From positions 62,001 through 126,000 of the forward strand of contig CAVXSO010000001.1 of NCBI GenBank assembly GCA_963764465.1: a stretch of DNA of 64,000 bases. Direction: 5' to 3'. Made by a program: the position numbers and the translations under genes. The DNA comes from JAJXXT01 sp963764465 (lineage in GTDB: Bacteria > Pseudomonadota > Alphaproteobacteria > Acetobacterales > Acetobacteraceae). Under the pieces are notes generated by a model that was not told the origin of the DNA, ran no database searches, and saw nothing but the letters and a program-made list of their open reading frames with translations. Below are positions 44,788 to 54,469 of the stretch, piece after piece (the first letter of the stretch is position 1; the number at the start of each line of letters is the position of its first letter).

Positions 44788-46460
44788 GCAGAGAGCAGTG
44801 CGTCGGCGGCGTCGCGCGCCGCCTGAGTGATGCGGGAGCCTGCGAGCATGCGGGCAATCTCCTCGCGCCGCGCCTCGCCATCGAGATGTTCGACGGTGAT
44901 GCGCGCGCGCTTGCCGGTTTCCTTCGTCACTCGCAGATGCGCCGCACCCCGGGCCGCCACCTGCGGCGAATGCGTTACGAGCAGCACCTGCACATCGTCC
45001 GCGATGGCGGCGAGGCGCTCGCCTACCGCGGCGGCCGTGGCACCGCCAATGCCGGAATCAACCTCGTCGAAGATCAACGTCGGCACCGGCGAGGCGCCCG
45101 CCAGCACGACCTTCAGCGCCAGCATGAGCCGCGAGATTTCGCCGCCGGAGGCGACCTTGGCGAGCGATCCCGGTTCCTGACCCGGATTGGTCGCGACCAG
45201 GTAACGCACGCTCTCCGCCCCCTCCGCAGTCCAGTCCGGTTCGCTTCGCACGATGATATCGGTTACGAAACGGGTCCGGTCGAGCTTGAGCGGCGGCAGC
45301 TGCCGCGCGATGGCGCGGTCGAGCTTCCTTGCCGCTTCAGTGCGTGCGGCCGAGAGCGCGGCGAAGGCTTCGCGCCGCGCCGCGGACGCCGCATCCAGCG
45401 CCTTGCCTCGTGCCTCGACTTCCGCCGCTCCGGAATGCAGCGCCGCCAGCCGCGCCGCCAGATTGGCACGCAATGCCGCCAGTTCGGCGACGGCCACGCC
45501 GTGCTTGCGCGCGAGCGCCCGCAGCGCGAACAGCCGTTCCTCCGTGCGTTCGAGCTGGCGCGGATCGGCGTCGCTGTCCTCCGCGAGCCTGGTAAGCAGC
45601 GTCTCTGCCTCAGCCAGCGCCTCCTCCGCGCGCGCCAGTGCCGCGTGCGCCGGCTCGCTGGCGGGGTCCGAGCCTCCGGCGGGCGTCAGCCGCGTCAGCG
45701 CCCGGCTCGCGGCGCGCAGCGCGGCGGCGGGGCCCTGGGCGCGGCGGTCGCGTGGTGTCAGCTCGGCCAGCGCCGCAGCGATCGCCTCGGCGCGCCGCTC
45801 GCCCTGCTGCAGGCGCAGCCGCTCGGCTGCGAGCCGCTCCTCCTCGGCTTCCTCGGGGGCGATCGCGTCCATCTCCTCCACGGCATGGGTGAGGAAATCG
45901 CGGTCGCGCTCGGCACTCGCCACGCGCTCCTCGGCCTCGGCGAGCGCCGCAGCGGCATCGCGCCAGGCGGCGTGTGCCGCGCGCGCCGCCGCCAGCACCT
46001 GGGGTGGCGTTGCATAGGCATCCAGCAGCGCGCGGTGGGAGGCCTCATCGGCCAGTCCCATCTGCTCATGCTGGCCTTGGACTTCCACCAGCAGCACACC
46101 TAGCCGCCGCAGCAGTGCCACGCCCACGGGCTCGTCGTTGACGAAGGCGCGGGAGCGCCCGTCCGCCTGCAACACGCGGCGCAGCACGATCTCGTCGTCT
46201 GGCGCGATGCCGTGCTCGGCGAGCAGCGTCCAGGCCGGGTGCTGCACCGGCGGCGCGAAACGGGCGGCCACCGAAGCCTGCGCGCAACCAGCGCGAATAA
46301 GCCCCCCCTCGGCGCGCGCGCCGAGTGCCAGGCCAAGGCTGTCCAGCAGGATCGATTTGCCCGCTCCGGTCTCGCCGGTCAGCACGGTCAGCCCGGGCCC
46401 AAAGCCAAGATCCAGCCGGTCGATCAGCACCACGTCACGGATCGAGAGGGCGACCAGCAT
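44784..46460 (-). CDS. recN: DNA repair protein RecN
   Basis: A 558-residue SMC-like ATPase for double-strand-break repair. N-terminal Walker A LTGETGAGKSILLDSLGLALG, LVEVQGQHEQMGLA, a long charged coiled-coil middle, and the C-terminal signature ASGGEISRLMLALKVVL with Walker B LIFDEVDSGIGGATAAAVGERLA and LLVTHSPQVAA. ATG 46460 (MLVALSIRDVVLIDRLDLGF) is chosen; the 36-residue upstream extension is atypical. It is coupled to ligA downstream and lies 19 bases after bamD. Confidence 0.95.
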   Translation of the reverse strand: MLVALSIRDVVLIDRLDLGFGPGLTVLTGETGAGKSILLDSLGLALGARAEGGLIRAGCAQASVAARFAPPVQHPAWTLLAEHGIAPDDEIVLRRVLQADGRSRAFVNDEPVGVALLRRLGVLLVEVQGQHEQMGLADEASHRALLDAYATPPQVLAAARAAHAAWRDAAAALAEAEERVASAERDRDFLTHAVEEMDAIAPEEAEEERLAAERLRLQQGERRAEAIAAALAELTPRDRRAQGPAAALRAASRALTRLTPAGGSDPASEPAHAALARAEEALAEAETLLTRLAEDSDADPRQLERTEERLFALRALARKHGVAVAELAALRANLAARLAALHSGAAEVEARGKALDAASAARREAFAALSAARTEAARKLDRAIARQLPPLKLDRTRFVTDIIVRSEPDWTAEGAESVRYLVATNPGQEPGSLAKVASGGEISRLMLALKVVLAGASPVPTLIFDEVDSGIGGATAAAVGERLAAIADDVQVLLVTHSPQVAARGAAHLRVTKETGKRARITVEHLDGEARREEIARMLAGSRITQAARDAADALLSA

Positions 46461-46479
46461 TGGTGGCCCGGCGGTCCTT

Positions 46480-47313
46480 CTAGAAGACGCTGTGCCAGAG
46501 TGCGCCGAAGAAGCCGCGCTCCTGTGCCGGGCGCGGAAATTTGCCCGCGGCGTCAGGAATCTGGCCATCGGACGCCAGCTGGGCGTAGGCGGAGGCGTAC
46601 CAGGTGCTGCCAGGATAGTTCGCGCCCAGCACCGCGGCCGTCCGTCGCGCCTGGTCCGGCAGGCCGAGCTTCAGGTAGATGTCGGTGAGCCGGGCGAGCG
46701 CCTCGGCGACATGGTTGGTGGTCTGGAAATCGTCCACGACGGTCTGGTAGCGGCCGATCGCCGCGGCATAGAGGTGCTGGCGCTCGTAGAAGCGCCCGAT
46801 CTCCATTTCGTGCCCGGCGAGGTGGTCGCGGCAGAGGTCGATCTTGAGCTTTGCATCGCGCGCGTAGGCGCTGTCAGGGTAGCGGTTCATCACTTCCTGC
46901 AGCGCGCCCATGGCCTCCTGCGTGGGTTTCTGATCGCGCGAGACATCGGCGATCTGCTCATAGAAGCATAGGGCGCGCAGGTAATACGCATATGCCGTGT
47001 CGCGGTTTGCAGGGTGCAGCTGGATGTAGCGGTCAAGCGTTCCGACCGCGTCCGTGTAGTCCTGCTGCAGGTACTCCGTGTAGCCCTGCATGAGCTGCGC
47101 CGAAATCGCCCAGGTGGAGTATGGATAATTCTGTTCCACCTGTTCGAATTGCTTGAGTGCGGTGGCATAGTCCTTGGCCTGCAGCGCATCGACCCCGTGG
47201 TTATATAGCGTCTCCACCGGCACGGCGGAGACGTCGGCCGCCTTCACGTCCTTGGGCGTGGAGGAGCATGCGGCAAGCAGTAGCACTGCAATGAGCGGGA
47301 GCGCGCGATTCAT
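46480..47313 (-). CDS. bamD: Outer-membrane assembly lipoprotein BamD
   Basis: A 277-residue lipoprotein of the beta-barrel assembly machine. The signal peptide has lipobox LLLAAC, then TPR-like repeats: LYNHGVDALQAKDYATALKQFEQVEQNYPYSTW, LMQGYTEYLQQDYTDAVGTLDRYIQLHPAN and FYERQHLYAAAIGRYQTVVDDFQTT. GYTEYLQQ and the ALARLTDIYLKLGL end match the family. It sits between recN and lpxC, as in many alphaproteobacteria, and links division to outer-membrane growth. Confidence 0.93.
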   Translation of the reverse strand: MNRALPLIAVLLLAACSSTPKDVKAADVSAVPVETLYNHGVDALQAKDYATALKQFEQVEQNYPYSTWAISAQLMQGYTEYLQQDYTDAVGTLDRYIQLHPANRDTAYAYYLRALCFYEQIADVSRDQKPTQEAMGALQEVMNRYPDSAYARDAKLKIDLCRDHLAGHEMEIGRFYERQHLYAAAIGRYQTVVDDFQTTNHVAEALARLTDIYLKLGLPDQARRTAAVLGANYPGSTWYASAYAQLASDGQIPDAAGKFPRPAQERGFFGALWHSVF

Positions 47314-47419
47314 GCCGCCCTTATATCAGGCGTCGGCCCGCTTGCGAGATGGGTGGCGATATCGTTTGTGTGCACTGTGGTGCTGGCGCACGCCCATCCC
47401 GGCGGGGGCGAGCCAGACC

Positions 47420-48403
47420 TCAGACGGGCGCTGCGGCAACCGGCAGTCGAGCCTCGGACCAGGCGCCTATCGGGCCGAAGCCCGCGCCTTCCGCGTCCTC
47501 GTCGGGGACGGCTCGCCAGTTCCCGGCGTCGGCGAAGAGGGTGCGCAGCAGGCGATTGTTCAGCGCATGCCCGCTGCGGTGCCCGGTGAAGCGCCCGCGG
47601 AGCGGAGCGGGGGCCAGTGCCAGGTCGCCCACGACGTCGAGCAGCTTGTGGCGGACGAACTCGTCTGGCGCGCGCAGCCCGGAGGGATTGAGCACACGCT
47701 CGCCGTCCACCACCACGGCGTTGTCGAGGCTGCCGCCGAGTGCAAGGCCTGCCTGGCGCATTGCCTCGATCTCGGCGAGGAGCGTGAAGGTGCGCGCACG
47801 CGCCAGCTCCGAGCGGAAACTGGCTGGCGAGAGCCGCAGCGACAGTGCCTGCCGCCCGATCGCCGGGGCGGCGAAATCGATGGAGAGCGAAAGCTCCAGC
47901 GTCGCGTTGCGGCTGGGCGCGAGTTCAGCGAAACCTTCGCCGTCGGCGACGCGCACCGGGCGCAGCACCTCGATCGCGAACGGCGCCGAAGGCCCTTCCG
48001 ACGGGGCGAGGCCGGCGCAATCCAGCAGGAACAGGAAATTCGCCGCCGAGCCGTCCAGGACCGGAATTTCCGGGCCGTCGGCCTCGACGATCACGTCATG
48101 CACCCCAGCCCCAGCCAGGGCGGCCATCACGTGCTCGACGGTAGCAATGCGCGCGCCCGAGCCGTCCACGTACTGCGCCAGCACCGTGCAGAGTCTGGTG
48201 TCCACAACATGGTCGAAGCGCGCCGGGATATCGACGCCGAGGTCAGTGCGGCGGAAGACGATGCCGGTCCCGGCGGCGGCTGGAACGAGCCGTAGCGTGA
48301 CCCGGGTCCCGGAGTGCAGCCCAACGCCGACGCAGCCAATGGCGGCCTTCAGCGTGTGCCGTGTCGCGGCGAGCGCCGCGGGGAAGGGGGTGAGGCCGTC
48401 CAT
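47420..48403 (-). CDS. lpxC: UDP-3-O-acyl-N-acetylglucosamine deacetylase
   Basis: A 327-residue zinc deacetylase, the committed step of lipid A synthesis. It has the GVGLHSGTRVTLRLVPA opening, VEHVMAALAGAGVHDVIVEADGPEIPVLDGSAANF, RHKLLDVVGDLAL and GHRSGHALNNRLLR, which carry the zinc-binding His residues and the catalytic Glu/His. ATG 48403 is chosen by family length; the frame extends upstream only as an Arg-rich leader. It follows ftsZ after a 301-base gap. Confidence 0.95.
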   Translation of the reverse strand: MDGLTPFPAALAATRHTLKAAIGCVGVGLHSGTRVTLRLVPAAAGTGIVFRRTDLGVDIPARFDHVVDTRLCTVLAQYVDGSGARIATVEHVMAALAGAGVHDVIVEADGPEIPVLDGSAANFLFLLDCAGLAPSEGPSAPFAIEVLRPVRVADGEGFAELAPSRNATLELSLSIDFAAPAIGRQALSLRLSPASFRSELARARTFTLLAEIEAMRQAGLALGGSLDNAVVVDGERVLNPSGLRAPDEFVRHKLLDVVGDLALAPAPLRGRFTGHRSGHALNNRLLRTLFADAGNWRAVPDEDAEGAGFGPIGAWSEARLPVAAAPV

Positions 48404-48704
48404 GGGGGCGTTGGAACCTTCGGGTGAGGCGTTCGTCAGGTGCGTCGTGGCAGGCTTCAGGCGGCAGGTTGGGCGTTGGCTACCGATCGGCAGGCGCCGT
48501 GTGCCGATCGCCCATGGGCAAAATAGGCGCGGCTGTGTCGCGGGGCCAGTCAAGCTTTATTTCGGAATATTGCACAACAAGCCATTGATCGTGATGGATT
48601 TCTTGGTTCACCACCGTGGCTGAATTGCGGCAGGCGCGAAGATGCCCGGAAGCACCCTCGCGCCTGGCAGAGAGATCCGCCCGCAAGCCGGGCTGGAGGT
48701 CGGT
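48404..48704. other. Intergenic region between ftsZ and lpxC
   Basis: A 301-base gap with no convincing gene. The middle (about 48530-48640) is AT-richer than its surroundings. On the minus strand it includes TTGACT at about 48555-48550, a possible -35 element for lpxC, but no well-spaced -10 is obvious. It is the longest non-coding gap in the division run and a probable extra promoter. Confidence 0.5.
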
Positions 48705-50378
48705 TCAGTTCCCGCGGCGCAGGAACGCCGGATACTCGATCCCGAGTTCCTCACCCTCAGCCGGCCGGACCTGTGCACGCGCGCGCGGCGGCTCGGCGGC
48801 CGGCTCGCGGCGCTGAGCCGGCGCATGCTCGCCGCGCAGTACCCCGGTGACAATGCCGAACAGGCTCTTGCGCGCGGGTGATGGGGCGGCAGCAGCAGGC
48901 TCCACCTGCGTGAGGCTGGTCGTCTCCGCCGGTGCGGCAAACAACCCGCCAGCGCGCGGTGCCACCCGCGCGGTGCGCGCCGCGACCGGCTTTACCGGCT
49001 GCTGCAGGTGCGCCGGGATGGTGGGGCCGGGCAGTGGCGTGTCGTCGATGACCGGGATCGCGTTCTCGCCCAGCGTTTCCGCTTCCTCGGCCTGAAGTTC
49101 CTCCGGTCGCGCCTGCTCGTGGCGCAGCGGCATGGCGGCGAAGCTCGTTGGAGTCGGCGCCGGGGCCGCCGGTGCGGGGCGTGCCGGCCCGCGGGTCGGC
49201 AGGGAGCGCACGGCGCCGGTGCCCGGTGTCGGGATGGCAAAGACCCGCCCCGCGGGGTGTGCCGCCGTCTGGTGCAGCGCCGTGGGCTGGGCGTTGGTGG
49301 ATGGGGCGGCCGGCGCAACGCTCGCCGGCTGTGCGCCACCGACGGCGGCAACGGCGGCCGCGCCACCACCCACCGCGACGAGGCGCGGGGCGGCCTGCCC
49401 GCGCTCGGCGGACTCGATGCCGGTCGCGACGATGGACACGCGCAGTTTGCCCTCGAGCGAGGGATCGATCGCGGTGCCGAAGATGATCTCCGCCTCGTCG
49501 TCCACTTCCTGGCGCACGCGGTTGGCGGCCTCGTCCACCTCGTGCAGCGTCATGTCCTCGCCGCCGGTGATGTTGATGAGCAGCGCCCTGGCCCCCGCCA
49601 TCGTGTTGCCCTCGATCAGCGGATTGTTGATCGCGGCCTCGGCGGCACGGCGCGCGCGCTCCTCGCCATCGGCCTCGCCGGTACCCATCATGGCGTTGCC
49701 CATCTCGGCCATCACCGTCTTGATATCGGCGAAGTCGAGGTTGATCAGGCCCGGCAGGACCATCAGGTCGGTGACGCCGCGGACCGCCATGTAGAGCACG
49801 TTGTCCGCCATCTTGAACGCCTCGCGCCAGCCGGTCTTCTCGTTGGCCAGGCGGAACAGATTCTGGTTCGGGATAACGATCAGCGTATCGACGAAGTTCT
49901 GCAGCTCGCGGATGCCGGCGTCGGCTGCGCGCGCCCGCTTGCTGCCCTCGAACGCGAAGGGCCGCGTCACCACGCCGACGGTCAGGATGCCGCGCTCACG
50001 GGCAAGCCGCGCGATGACTGGCGCCGCCCCGGTGCCCGTGCCGCCGCCCATGCCGGCGGTGACGAACGCCATGTGCGCGCCCTCGAGATGCCGCTCGATC
50101 TCGCCGAGCGCCTCTTCCGCTGCGCCGCGCCCGATCTCGGGCTTGGCACCGGCGCCAAGTCCCTGCGTGAGCGACGGCCCGAGCTGGATGCGCGTATCCG
50201 CGCGGCTGTTGATGAGCTGCTGCGCATCGGTGTTGGCGACGACGAAGTCGACCCCTTGCAACTGCAGGGCGATCATGTTGTCGACGGCATTCGTCCCGCC
50301 GCCGCCAATGCCGATGACGATGATGCGCGGGCTGAAGTCCTGATGATGGGTCTGCGGAATCGTGAGGTTCAGGGTCAT
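48705..50378 (-). CDS. ftsZ: Cell-division protein FtsZ
   Basis: A 557-residue tubulin-like GTPase that forms the Z ring. N-terminal IVIGIGGGGTNAVDNMI, the GTP signature MGGGTGTGAAPVIA (about 110-123), the T7-loop region NLDFADIKTVMAEMGNAMMGTGEA and DPSLEGKLRVSIVATGI. After residue ~335 a long Pro/Ala-rich linker leads to the C-terminal peptide LGIEYPAFLRRGN that binds FtsA and other partners. The long linker is normal in this class. It lies 47 bases after ftsA. Confidence 0.97.
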   Translation of the reverse strand: MTLNLTIPQTHHQDFSPRIIVIGIGGGGTNAVDNMIALQLQGVDFVVANTDAQQLINSRADTRIQLGPSLTQGLGAGAKPEIGRGAAEEALGEIERHLEGAHMAFVTAGMGGGTGTGAAPVIARLARERGILTVGVVTRPFAFEGSKRARAADAGIRELQNFVDTLIVIPNQNLFRLANEKTGWREAFKMADNVLYMAVRGVTDLMVLPGLINLDFADIKTVMAEMGNAMMGTGEADGEERARRAAEAAINNPLIEGNTMAGARALLINITGGEDMTLHEVDEAANRVRQEVDDEAEIIFGTAIDPSLEGKLRVSIVATGIESAERGQAAPRLVAVGGGAAAVAAVGGAQPASVAPAAPSTNAQPTALHQTAAHPAGRVFAIPTPGTGAVRSLPTRGPARPAPAAPAPTPTSFAAMPLRHEQARPEELQAEEAETLGENAIPVIDDTPLPGPTIPAHLQQPVKPVAARTARVAPRAGGLFAAPAETTSLTQVEPAAAAPSPARKSLFGIVTGVLRGEHAPAQRREPAAEPPRARAQVRPAEGEELGIEYPAFLRRGN

Positions 50379-50425
50379 GGCGGTCGAGGCTCCCGGACGT
50401 TTGGGCGGATCGGGTGGGGGCGGAT

Positions 50426-51742
50426 TTAGAGGCGGGTTCGGATGAAGTCGGCGAGTTGGGCAATGAGGCCACGCGGCGCGTCGGCCTCGAGGTCGATATC
50501 GGCCAGCCGCCGTCCTTCGCCGGCAGCCCAGGCGAACAGGCCCGTGGCGGTGGCGAAGCCGGGGCCCCCGGCGCGTTCCGGCATGCCGGAGAGGCGCGCG
50601 GGCCGTGCGAGGCGCACCTGGCGGCCGAGCAGGCGCGCCGCGGTCTCGCGGATTCCCGGAAGCTGGCTGGCGCCACCGGTCAGCACCACGGTCTGGCCCG
50701 CCGCGCGGCCGAGGCCGGAGGCAGCGATGCGGTCGCGCATGAGCTCGAATGTTTCCTCGATGCGCGGACGGATGATGTCCACGATCATGCGTCGCGGAAC
50801 CTGGGCGATGTGGCCCTCGTCCTCGCCCACGAGCTGCACCGGAACCAGCTCGCGGTCGTCGTCGGGGCTGGCGCTTGCGCTGCCGTAGAGCACCTTGAGC
50901 CGCTCCGCATTGGTGACGGATGTGGAAAGACCGCGCGCGAGATCGTTTGTGACATGCACGCCGCCCACCGGCAGTTGCGCCGTGTGCAGCAGATGCCCCT
51001 CGGCGAAGACCGCCATGCCCGTGGTGCCGCCACCCATGTCGAGCACTGTGACTCCCAGTTGCCGCTCGTCTTCAACAAGCGTTGCCATCCCCGCGGCCAG
51101 CGGCGCCGAGACCAGGGAGGCAATCTCCAGATCGCAACGCGCCAGCGTCGCATCCAACGTGCGCAGAGCCGTCGTGACCGCGTCAACAACATGCAGCCGC
51201 GCGCCAAGCGTTTCGCAGAACAACCCGCGCGGGTCGTCCGAGCCCTCGGCCTCGTCGGTAGCGAACCCGAGCGGAAGCGCGTGGATGATGCTGCGACCGG
51301 GCGACTCGGCTCGGCTGCGCCCCTCGGCCACCACCTGGCGGATGTCCAATTCGTTGACCGCGCGCCCGCCCACCGGCCATTGCACGTTGAACAGCCGGCT
51401 CTCCGGGGCGCCCGCGGAAAGATTGACGGTAACCGCCCGAAGCCGCGTGCCCGCTTCTTCCTCCGCCGTGCCCACCGCCGCGCGAATCGCCTGCTCGGCC
51501 TCTTCCAGATCGAGCACGGAGCCGGCGCGCACGCCACGCGCACGTTCCCAGCCGAACCCGGTGATGCGCAGCGACAGATCGGACTCGCAACGTCCGATCA
51601 TGCAGATGATCTTGGTGGTGCCGATATCGAGCACCCCGATCGGCCCGCTCGGGCGCGGGTGGCGGCGCTTGCGCTCGGCGCTTCCGGCGTTCGGATCGCT
51701 GGCTTTGGGCGCGGCGAGGCTCGCTTGGCGCATGTCGTTCAT
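50426..51742 (-). CDS. ftsA: Cell-division protein FtsA
   Basis: A 438-residue actin-like membrane anchor for FtsZ. GPIGVLDIGTTKIICMIG is the phosphate-1 site; VLDMGGGTTGMAVFAEG the phosphate-2 site; VVLTGGASQLPGIRETA the adenosine site. The C-terminal amphipathic helix (LIAQLADFIRTRL) should bind the membrane. ATG 51742 is preceded by GGGAGGGAGAAG, and it overlaps the ftsQ stop by four bases. Confidence 0.95.
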   Translation of the reverse strand: MNDMRQASLAAPKASDPNAGSAERKRRHPRPSGPIGVLDIGTTKIICMIGRCESDLSLRITGFGWERARGVRAGSVLDLEEAEQAIRAAVGTAEEEAGTRLRAVTVNLSAGAPESRLFNVQWPVGGRAVNELDIRQVVAEGRSRAESPGRSIIHALPLGFATDEAEGSDDPRGLFCETLGARLHVVDAVTTALRTLDATLARCDLEIASLVSAPLAAGMATLVEDERQLGVTVLDMGGGTTGMAVFAEGHLLHTAQLPVGGVHVTNDLARGLSTSVTNAERLKVLYGSASASPDDDRELVPVQLVGEDEGHIAQVPRRMIVDIIRPRIEETFELMRDRIAASGLGRAAGQTVVLTGGASQLPGIRETAARLLGRQVRLARPARLSGMPERAGGPGFATATGLFAWAAGEGRRLADIDLEADAPRGLIAQLADFIRTRL

Positions 51743-52608
51743 GCTGGGCTTCTCCCTCCCGCCGCGGTGTTGCCGTGTTGGTGCGCGGCATCGGCCTTCG
51801 GTTGCTCCATCGGGCGCAGCCGCAGCCGGTCCGGCAGGCGCATGTCGACGACCGCGAGCGGCCGATCGAGCAGCGCCAGTTTCGACTGCAATTGCGCGAG
51901 TCGGTCGAGTGCGGGCACCACGGCGCCCTCGGGCAGCATCACGTTGGTGCCTTCCTTGGTGTGCAGGTCCCAGCGCCGCCCGCCAACGCGCACAGCGGCG
52001 ACGACGCGGTTTGCAATCGCTGGTCTCGTCGCCAGCGCATCGAGCAACTCGGCCGCGGCCTGCGGCGCGCCTTCGCCCACCACCAGCGGTACCTTGCCGG
52101 CGAACGCGGTGACATCGGCGTCGGTGACGATATTGCCGGCGCGATCGATGAGGCGGAAATGCCCATCGTGCTGCCAGACGGCGAACGGCGTGCGCTCCAC
52201 GATCGCGACATGCAATGTTCCCGGCAGCTCGCGCTCCACCGTCGCGGAACGGATCCACGCGATGGATTCGAGGCGCTGGCGCGCGCCGTGGATCGAGATG
52301 CCAAGGATCGGCTCGCCGACATGCACACCGAGTGCCGCCTCGACCAGCGGCAGCGGCGTCTTGTCGCGGCCGGTGACGACGATGTTCTGCACCCGGAGTC
52401 CGAGGCCCGCGGTCGCGGCCCCCAGGCGCTCGCGCCAGCCCGCGCGTGGGAACATGTGCCGCGCCGTGACGTCGGCCGCGAGCAGCACCACGAGGCACGC
52501 GCCGGCGACCGCCAGCGGACGGCGCAGCCGCCGCTGCTTCTTCAGCAGCAGCTTGATCCGACCCGGCCGGTCGGCGGGGCGCGCGGGGCTTCGCTTCACG
52601 CGCGGCAT
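51739..52608 (-). CDS. ftsQ: Cell-division protein FtsQ
   Basis: A 289-residue single-pass divisome protein. A basic cytoplasmic N-terminus (RIKLLLKKQRRLRRP) precedes one membrane segment (LAVAGACLVVLLAADVTA), then a periplasmic POTRA domain (VQNIVVTGRDKTPLPLVEAALGVHVGEPI) and an FtsQ domain (IVERTPFAVWQHDGHFRLIDRAGNIV). The ATG at 52608 overlaps the ddl end by 13 bases, giving tight coupling. Confidence 0.93.
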   Translation of the reverse strand: MPRVKRSPARPADRPGRIKLLLKKQRRLRRPLAVAGACLVVLLAADVTARHMFPRAGWRERLGAATAGLGLRVQNIVVTGRDKTPLPLVEAALGVHVGEPILGISIHGARQRLESIAWIRSATVERELPGTLHVAIVERTPFAVWQHDGHFRLIDRAGNIVTDADVTAFAGKVPLVVGEGAPQAAAELLDALATRPAIANRVVAAVRVGGRRWDLHTKEGTNVMLPEGAVVPALDRLAQLQSKLALLDRPLAVVDMRLPDRLRLRPMEQPKADAAHQHGNTAAGGRSPA

Positions 52609-53513
52609 GCGGCGTGCTCCACCATCCAGGCACAGAGGGCGGGGAAGTCCACGCCGCAATGCGCCGCTTGTTCCGGCAGCAGCGATGTCGGCGTGAGGCC
52701 CGGCTGCGTGTTCACCTCGAGCAGCACGAGCCGCCCCGGCTCGCCCGCCGTGTCATCGTAACGGAAATCGGCGCGCGAGGCGCCGCGGCAGCCCAGCGCT
52801 CGGTGCGCTGCCAAAGCCACGTCCCTTGCCCGCTCGAAAATCACGGAGTGGACCGGCGCCGGAATGACATGGCGCGAACCGCCGTCGGCGTATTTCGCCT
52901 CGTAATCGTAAAAGCCGACCGTGGGGTCGATCTCGGTAACCGTGAGCGCGTGGTCGCCCATCACGCCGACGGTGAGTTCACGTCCGGGGACATACTCTTC
53001 GACCATCGCGACGGGCCCAAAGCGCCATCCTGCCGCCACCGCCGCGCGCCGGTTACCGCCCTCGCGCAGGATCTCGACGCCCACGGAGGAACCCTCGTTC
53101 ACGGGCTTCACCACATAGGGCAGGGGCATCGGGTCCGCGTGCTCGAGGGCGGCGACATCGACGATGCCGCCCTTTGCCACCGGCAGTCCCGCAGCGGCAA
53201 AGATCGCCTTGGCCGCTGCCTTGTCCATGGCGAGTGCCGAGGCGCGCACGCCGGAGTGGGTGTAGGGAATGCCGAGCCAGTCGAGCACGCCCTGGATCGA
53301 GCCGTCCTCGCCGAAGCGCCCGTGCAGCGCGTTGAACACCGCGTCCGGCCGCGGATCCAGTGCGGCAATGGTGCGCGTGATGTCGGGCCCCACCTCGATC
53401 GGCCGCACCGCATAGCCCGCGGCCTCCAGCGCCGCGATCACCTGCCGCCCGGAGGCAAGGCTCACCTCGCGTTCGGCGGAAATACCGCCAAAGAGCACGG
53501 CCACGGTCTTCAT
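52596..53513 (-). CDS. ddl: D-alanine--D-alanine ligase
   Basis: A 305-residue ATP-grasp ligase joining D-Ala to D-Ala. VLFGGISAEREVSLASG at the N-terminus, ALHGRFGEDGSIQGVLDWLGIPYTHSGV (catalytic region), YVVKPVNEGSSVGVEIL, the C-terminal RADFRYDD and LLEVNTQPGLTPTSLLPEQA with metal-binding residues. ATG 53513 (MKTVAVLFGG) overlaps the murB stop by four bases. Longer in-frame starts are antisense-like. Confidence 0.95.
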   Translation of the reverse strand: MKTVAVLFGGISAEREVSLASGRQVIAALEAAGYAVRPIEVGPDITRTIAALDPRPDAVFNALHGRFGEDGSIQGVLDWLGIPYTHSGVRASALAMDKAAAKAIFAAAGLPVAKGGIVDVAALEHADPMPLPYVVKPVNEGSSVGVEILREGGNRRAAVAAGWRFGPVAMVEEYVPGRELTVGVMGDHALTVTEIDPTVGFYDYEAKYADGGSRHVIPAPVHSVIFERARDVALAAHRALGCRGASRADFRYDDTAGEPGRLVLLEVNTQPGLTPTSLLPEQAAHCGVDFPALCAWMVEHAACRA

Positions 53514-54469
53514 GCGGCACCTCCCTCGCTGTCGCGGGCAAGGCTTGCGTGCACGCCGATGCGCTTGATTTCCCATTCCAGCGTGATGCCGCTCGCCTCG
53601 TGCACCCGCCGGCGCACTTCCTCGCCCAGCCCCTCGAGGTCGGCGGCCGTCGCACCACCCGTGTTGATCAGGAAATTGCAATGCAGCTCGGAGACCTGCG
53701 CCGCCCCGCGCCTAAGCCCGCGGCACCCGGCCGCGTCGATCAGTTCCCAGGCGCTCATGCCTTCGCGGTTTTCAGGGTTGCGGAAGGTGGAGCCGCCGGT
53801 GCGCGAACGGACGGGCTGTGTCGTTTCGCGTTTGGAACGAATATCCGCCATGCGCGAGGCGATGACCCCACGGTCGCCAGGCTGGCCGATCAGCCGCGCG
53901 CGCACCACGATGCCCCCCGCCGGCAGGCTCGCGTGCCGGTAAGCGAGCGAAAGCCTCGCCGCCGGCAGTCGCACGATCTCGCCGCTGCGCGCGACCACCT
54001 CCACCCAGTCGAGGACGCTCGCGATATCGTTGCCATAGGCCCCGGCGTTCATCGCCACGGCGCCGCCGATCGTGCCCGGAATACCGCAGAGAAACTCGAG
54101 CCCGGCCAGCCCCTCCGCCGCCGCGAACTCCGCGACGGTTGCGTCCAGCGCCGCTGCGCCCGCGATGACGCCGTTGCCGTCCCGCGCGATCACGCCAAAC
54201 CCGCGCGTAACCTTCACCGTGACACCCGTGATGCCGCCGTCACGAATGATGAGGTTGGAGGCGGCGCCGACGACCGTCACCGGCACTTCCGGCGGCAGTG
54301 CGGCCAGCGCCGCCGCGAGATCCTCGGCATCGGCCGGGCGCAGTAGCAACTCGGCTGGTCCGCCGACACGAAACCAGGTCTGCGGGCCAAGTGCCGCATT
54401 CTCCGTCACGCGCCCGCGCACGAAGGCGAGGCGTTCGGCAAGCGTCGGCATACGTGTCGCCGCCATCAT
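53510..54469 (-). CDS. murB: UDP-N-acetylenolpyruvoylglucosamine reductase
   Basis: A 319-residue FAD enzyme that completes UDP-MurNAc. FAD-domain TWFRVGGPAELLLRPADAEDL, VTVVGAASNLIIRDGGI, LEFLCGIPGTIGGAVAMNAGAYG and SFRN-type TGGSTFRNPENREGMSAWELIDAAGCRG, with the catalytic serine and glutamate region (VSELHCNFLINTGGATAAD). The ATG at 54469 overlaps the murC stop by four bases. Confidence 0.95.
   Translation of the reverse strand: MMAATRMPTLAERLAFVRGRVTENAALGPQTWFRVGGPAELLLRPADAEDLAAALAALPPEVPVTVVGAASNLIIRDGGITGVTVKVTRGFGVIARDGNGVIAGAAALDATVAEFAAAEGLAGLEFLCGIPGTIGGAVAMNAGAYGNDIASVLDWVEVVARSGEIVRLPAARLSLAYRHASLPAGGIVVRARLIGQPGDRGVIASRMADIRSKRETTQPVRSRTGGSTFRNPENREGMSAWELIDAAGCRGLRRGAAQVSELHCNFLINTGGATAADLEGLGEEVRRRVHEASGITLEWEIKRIGVHASLARDSEGGAA

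Noticed and set aside
48540..48560. Sigma-70 promoter for lpxC with TTGACT
   Set aside because: The only AT-rich -10 candidate is about 22 bases away, too far for a confident call; kept as a remark in the gap entry.
48705..49500. Long Pro/Ala-rich extension of FtsZ as an unusual fusion
   Set aside because: Long disordered linkers are normal in alphaproteobacterial FtsZ, and the C-terminal peptide is conserved.
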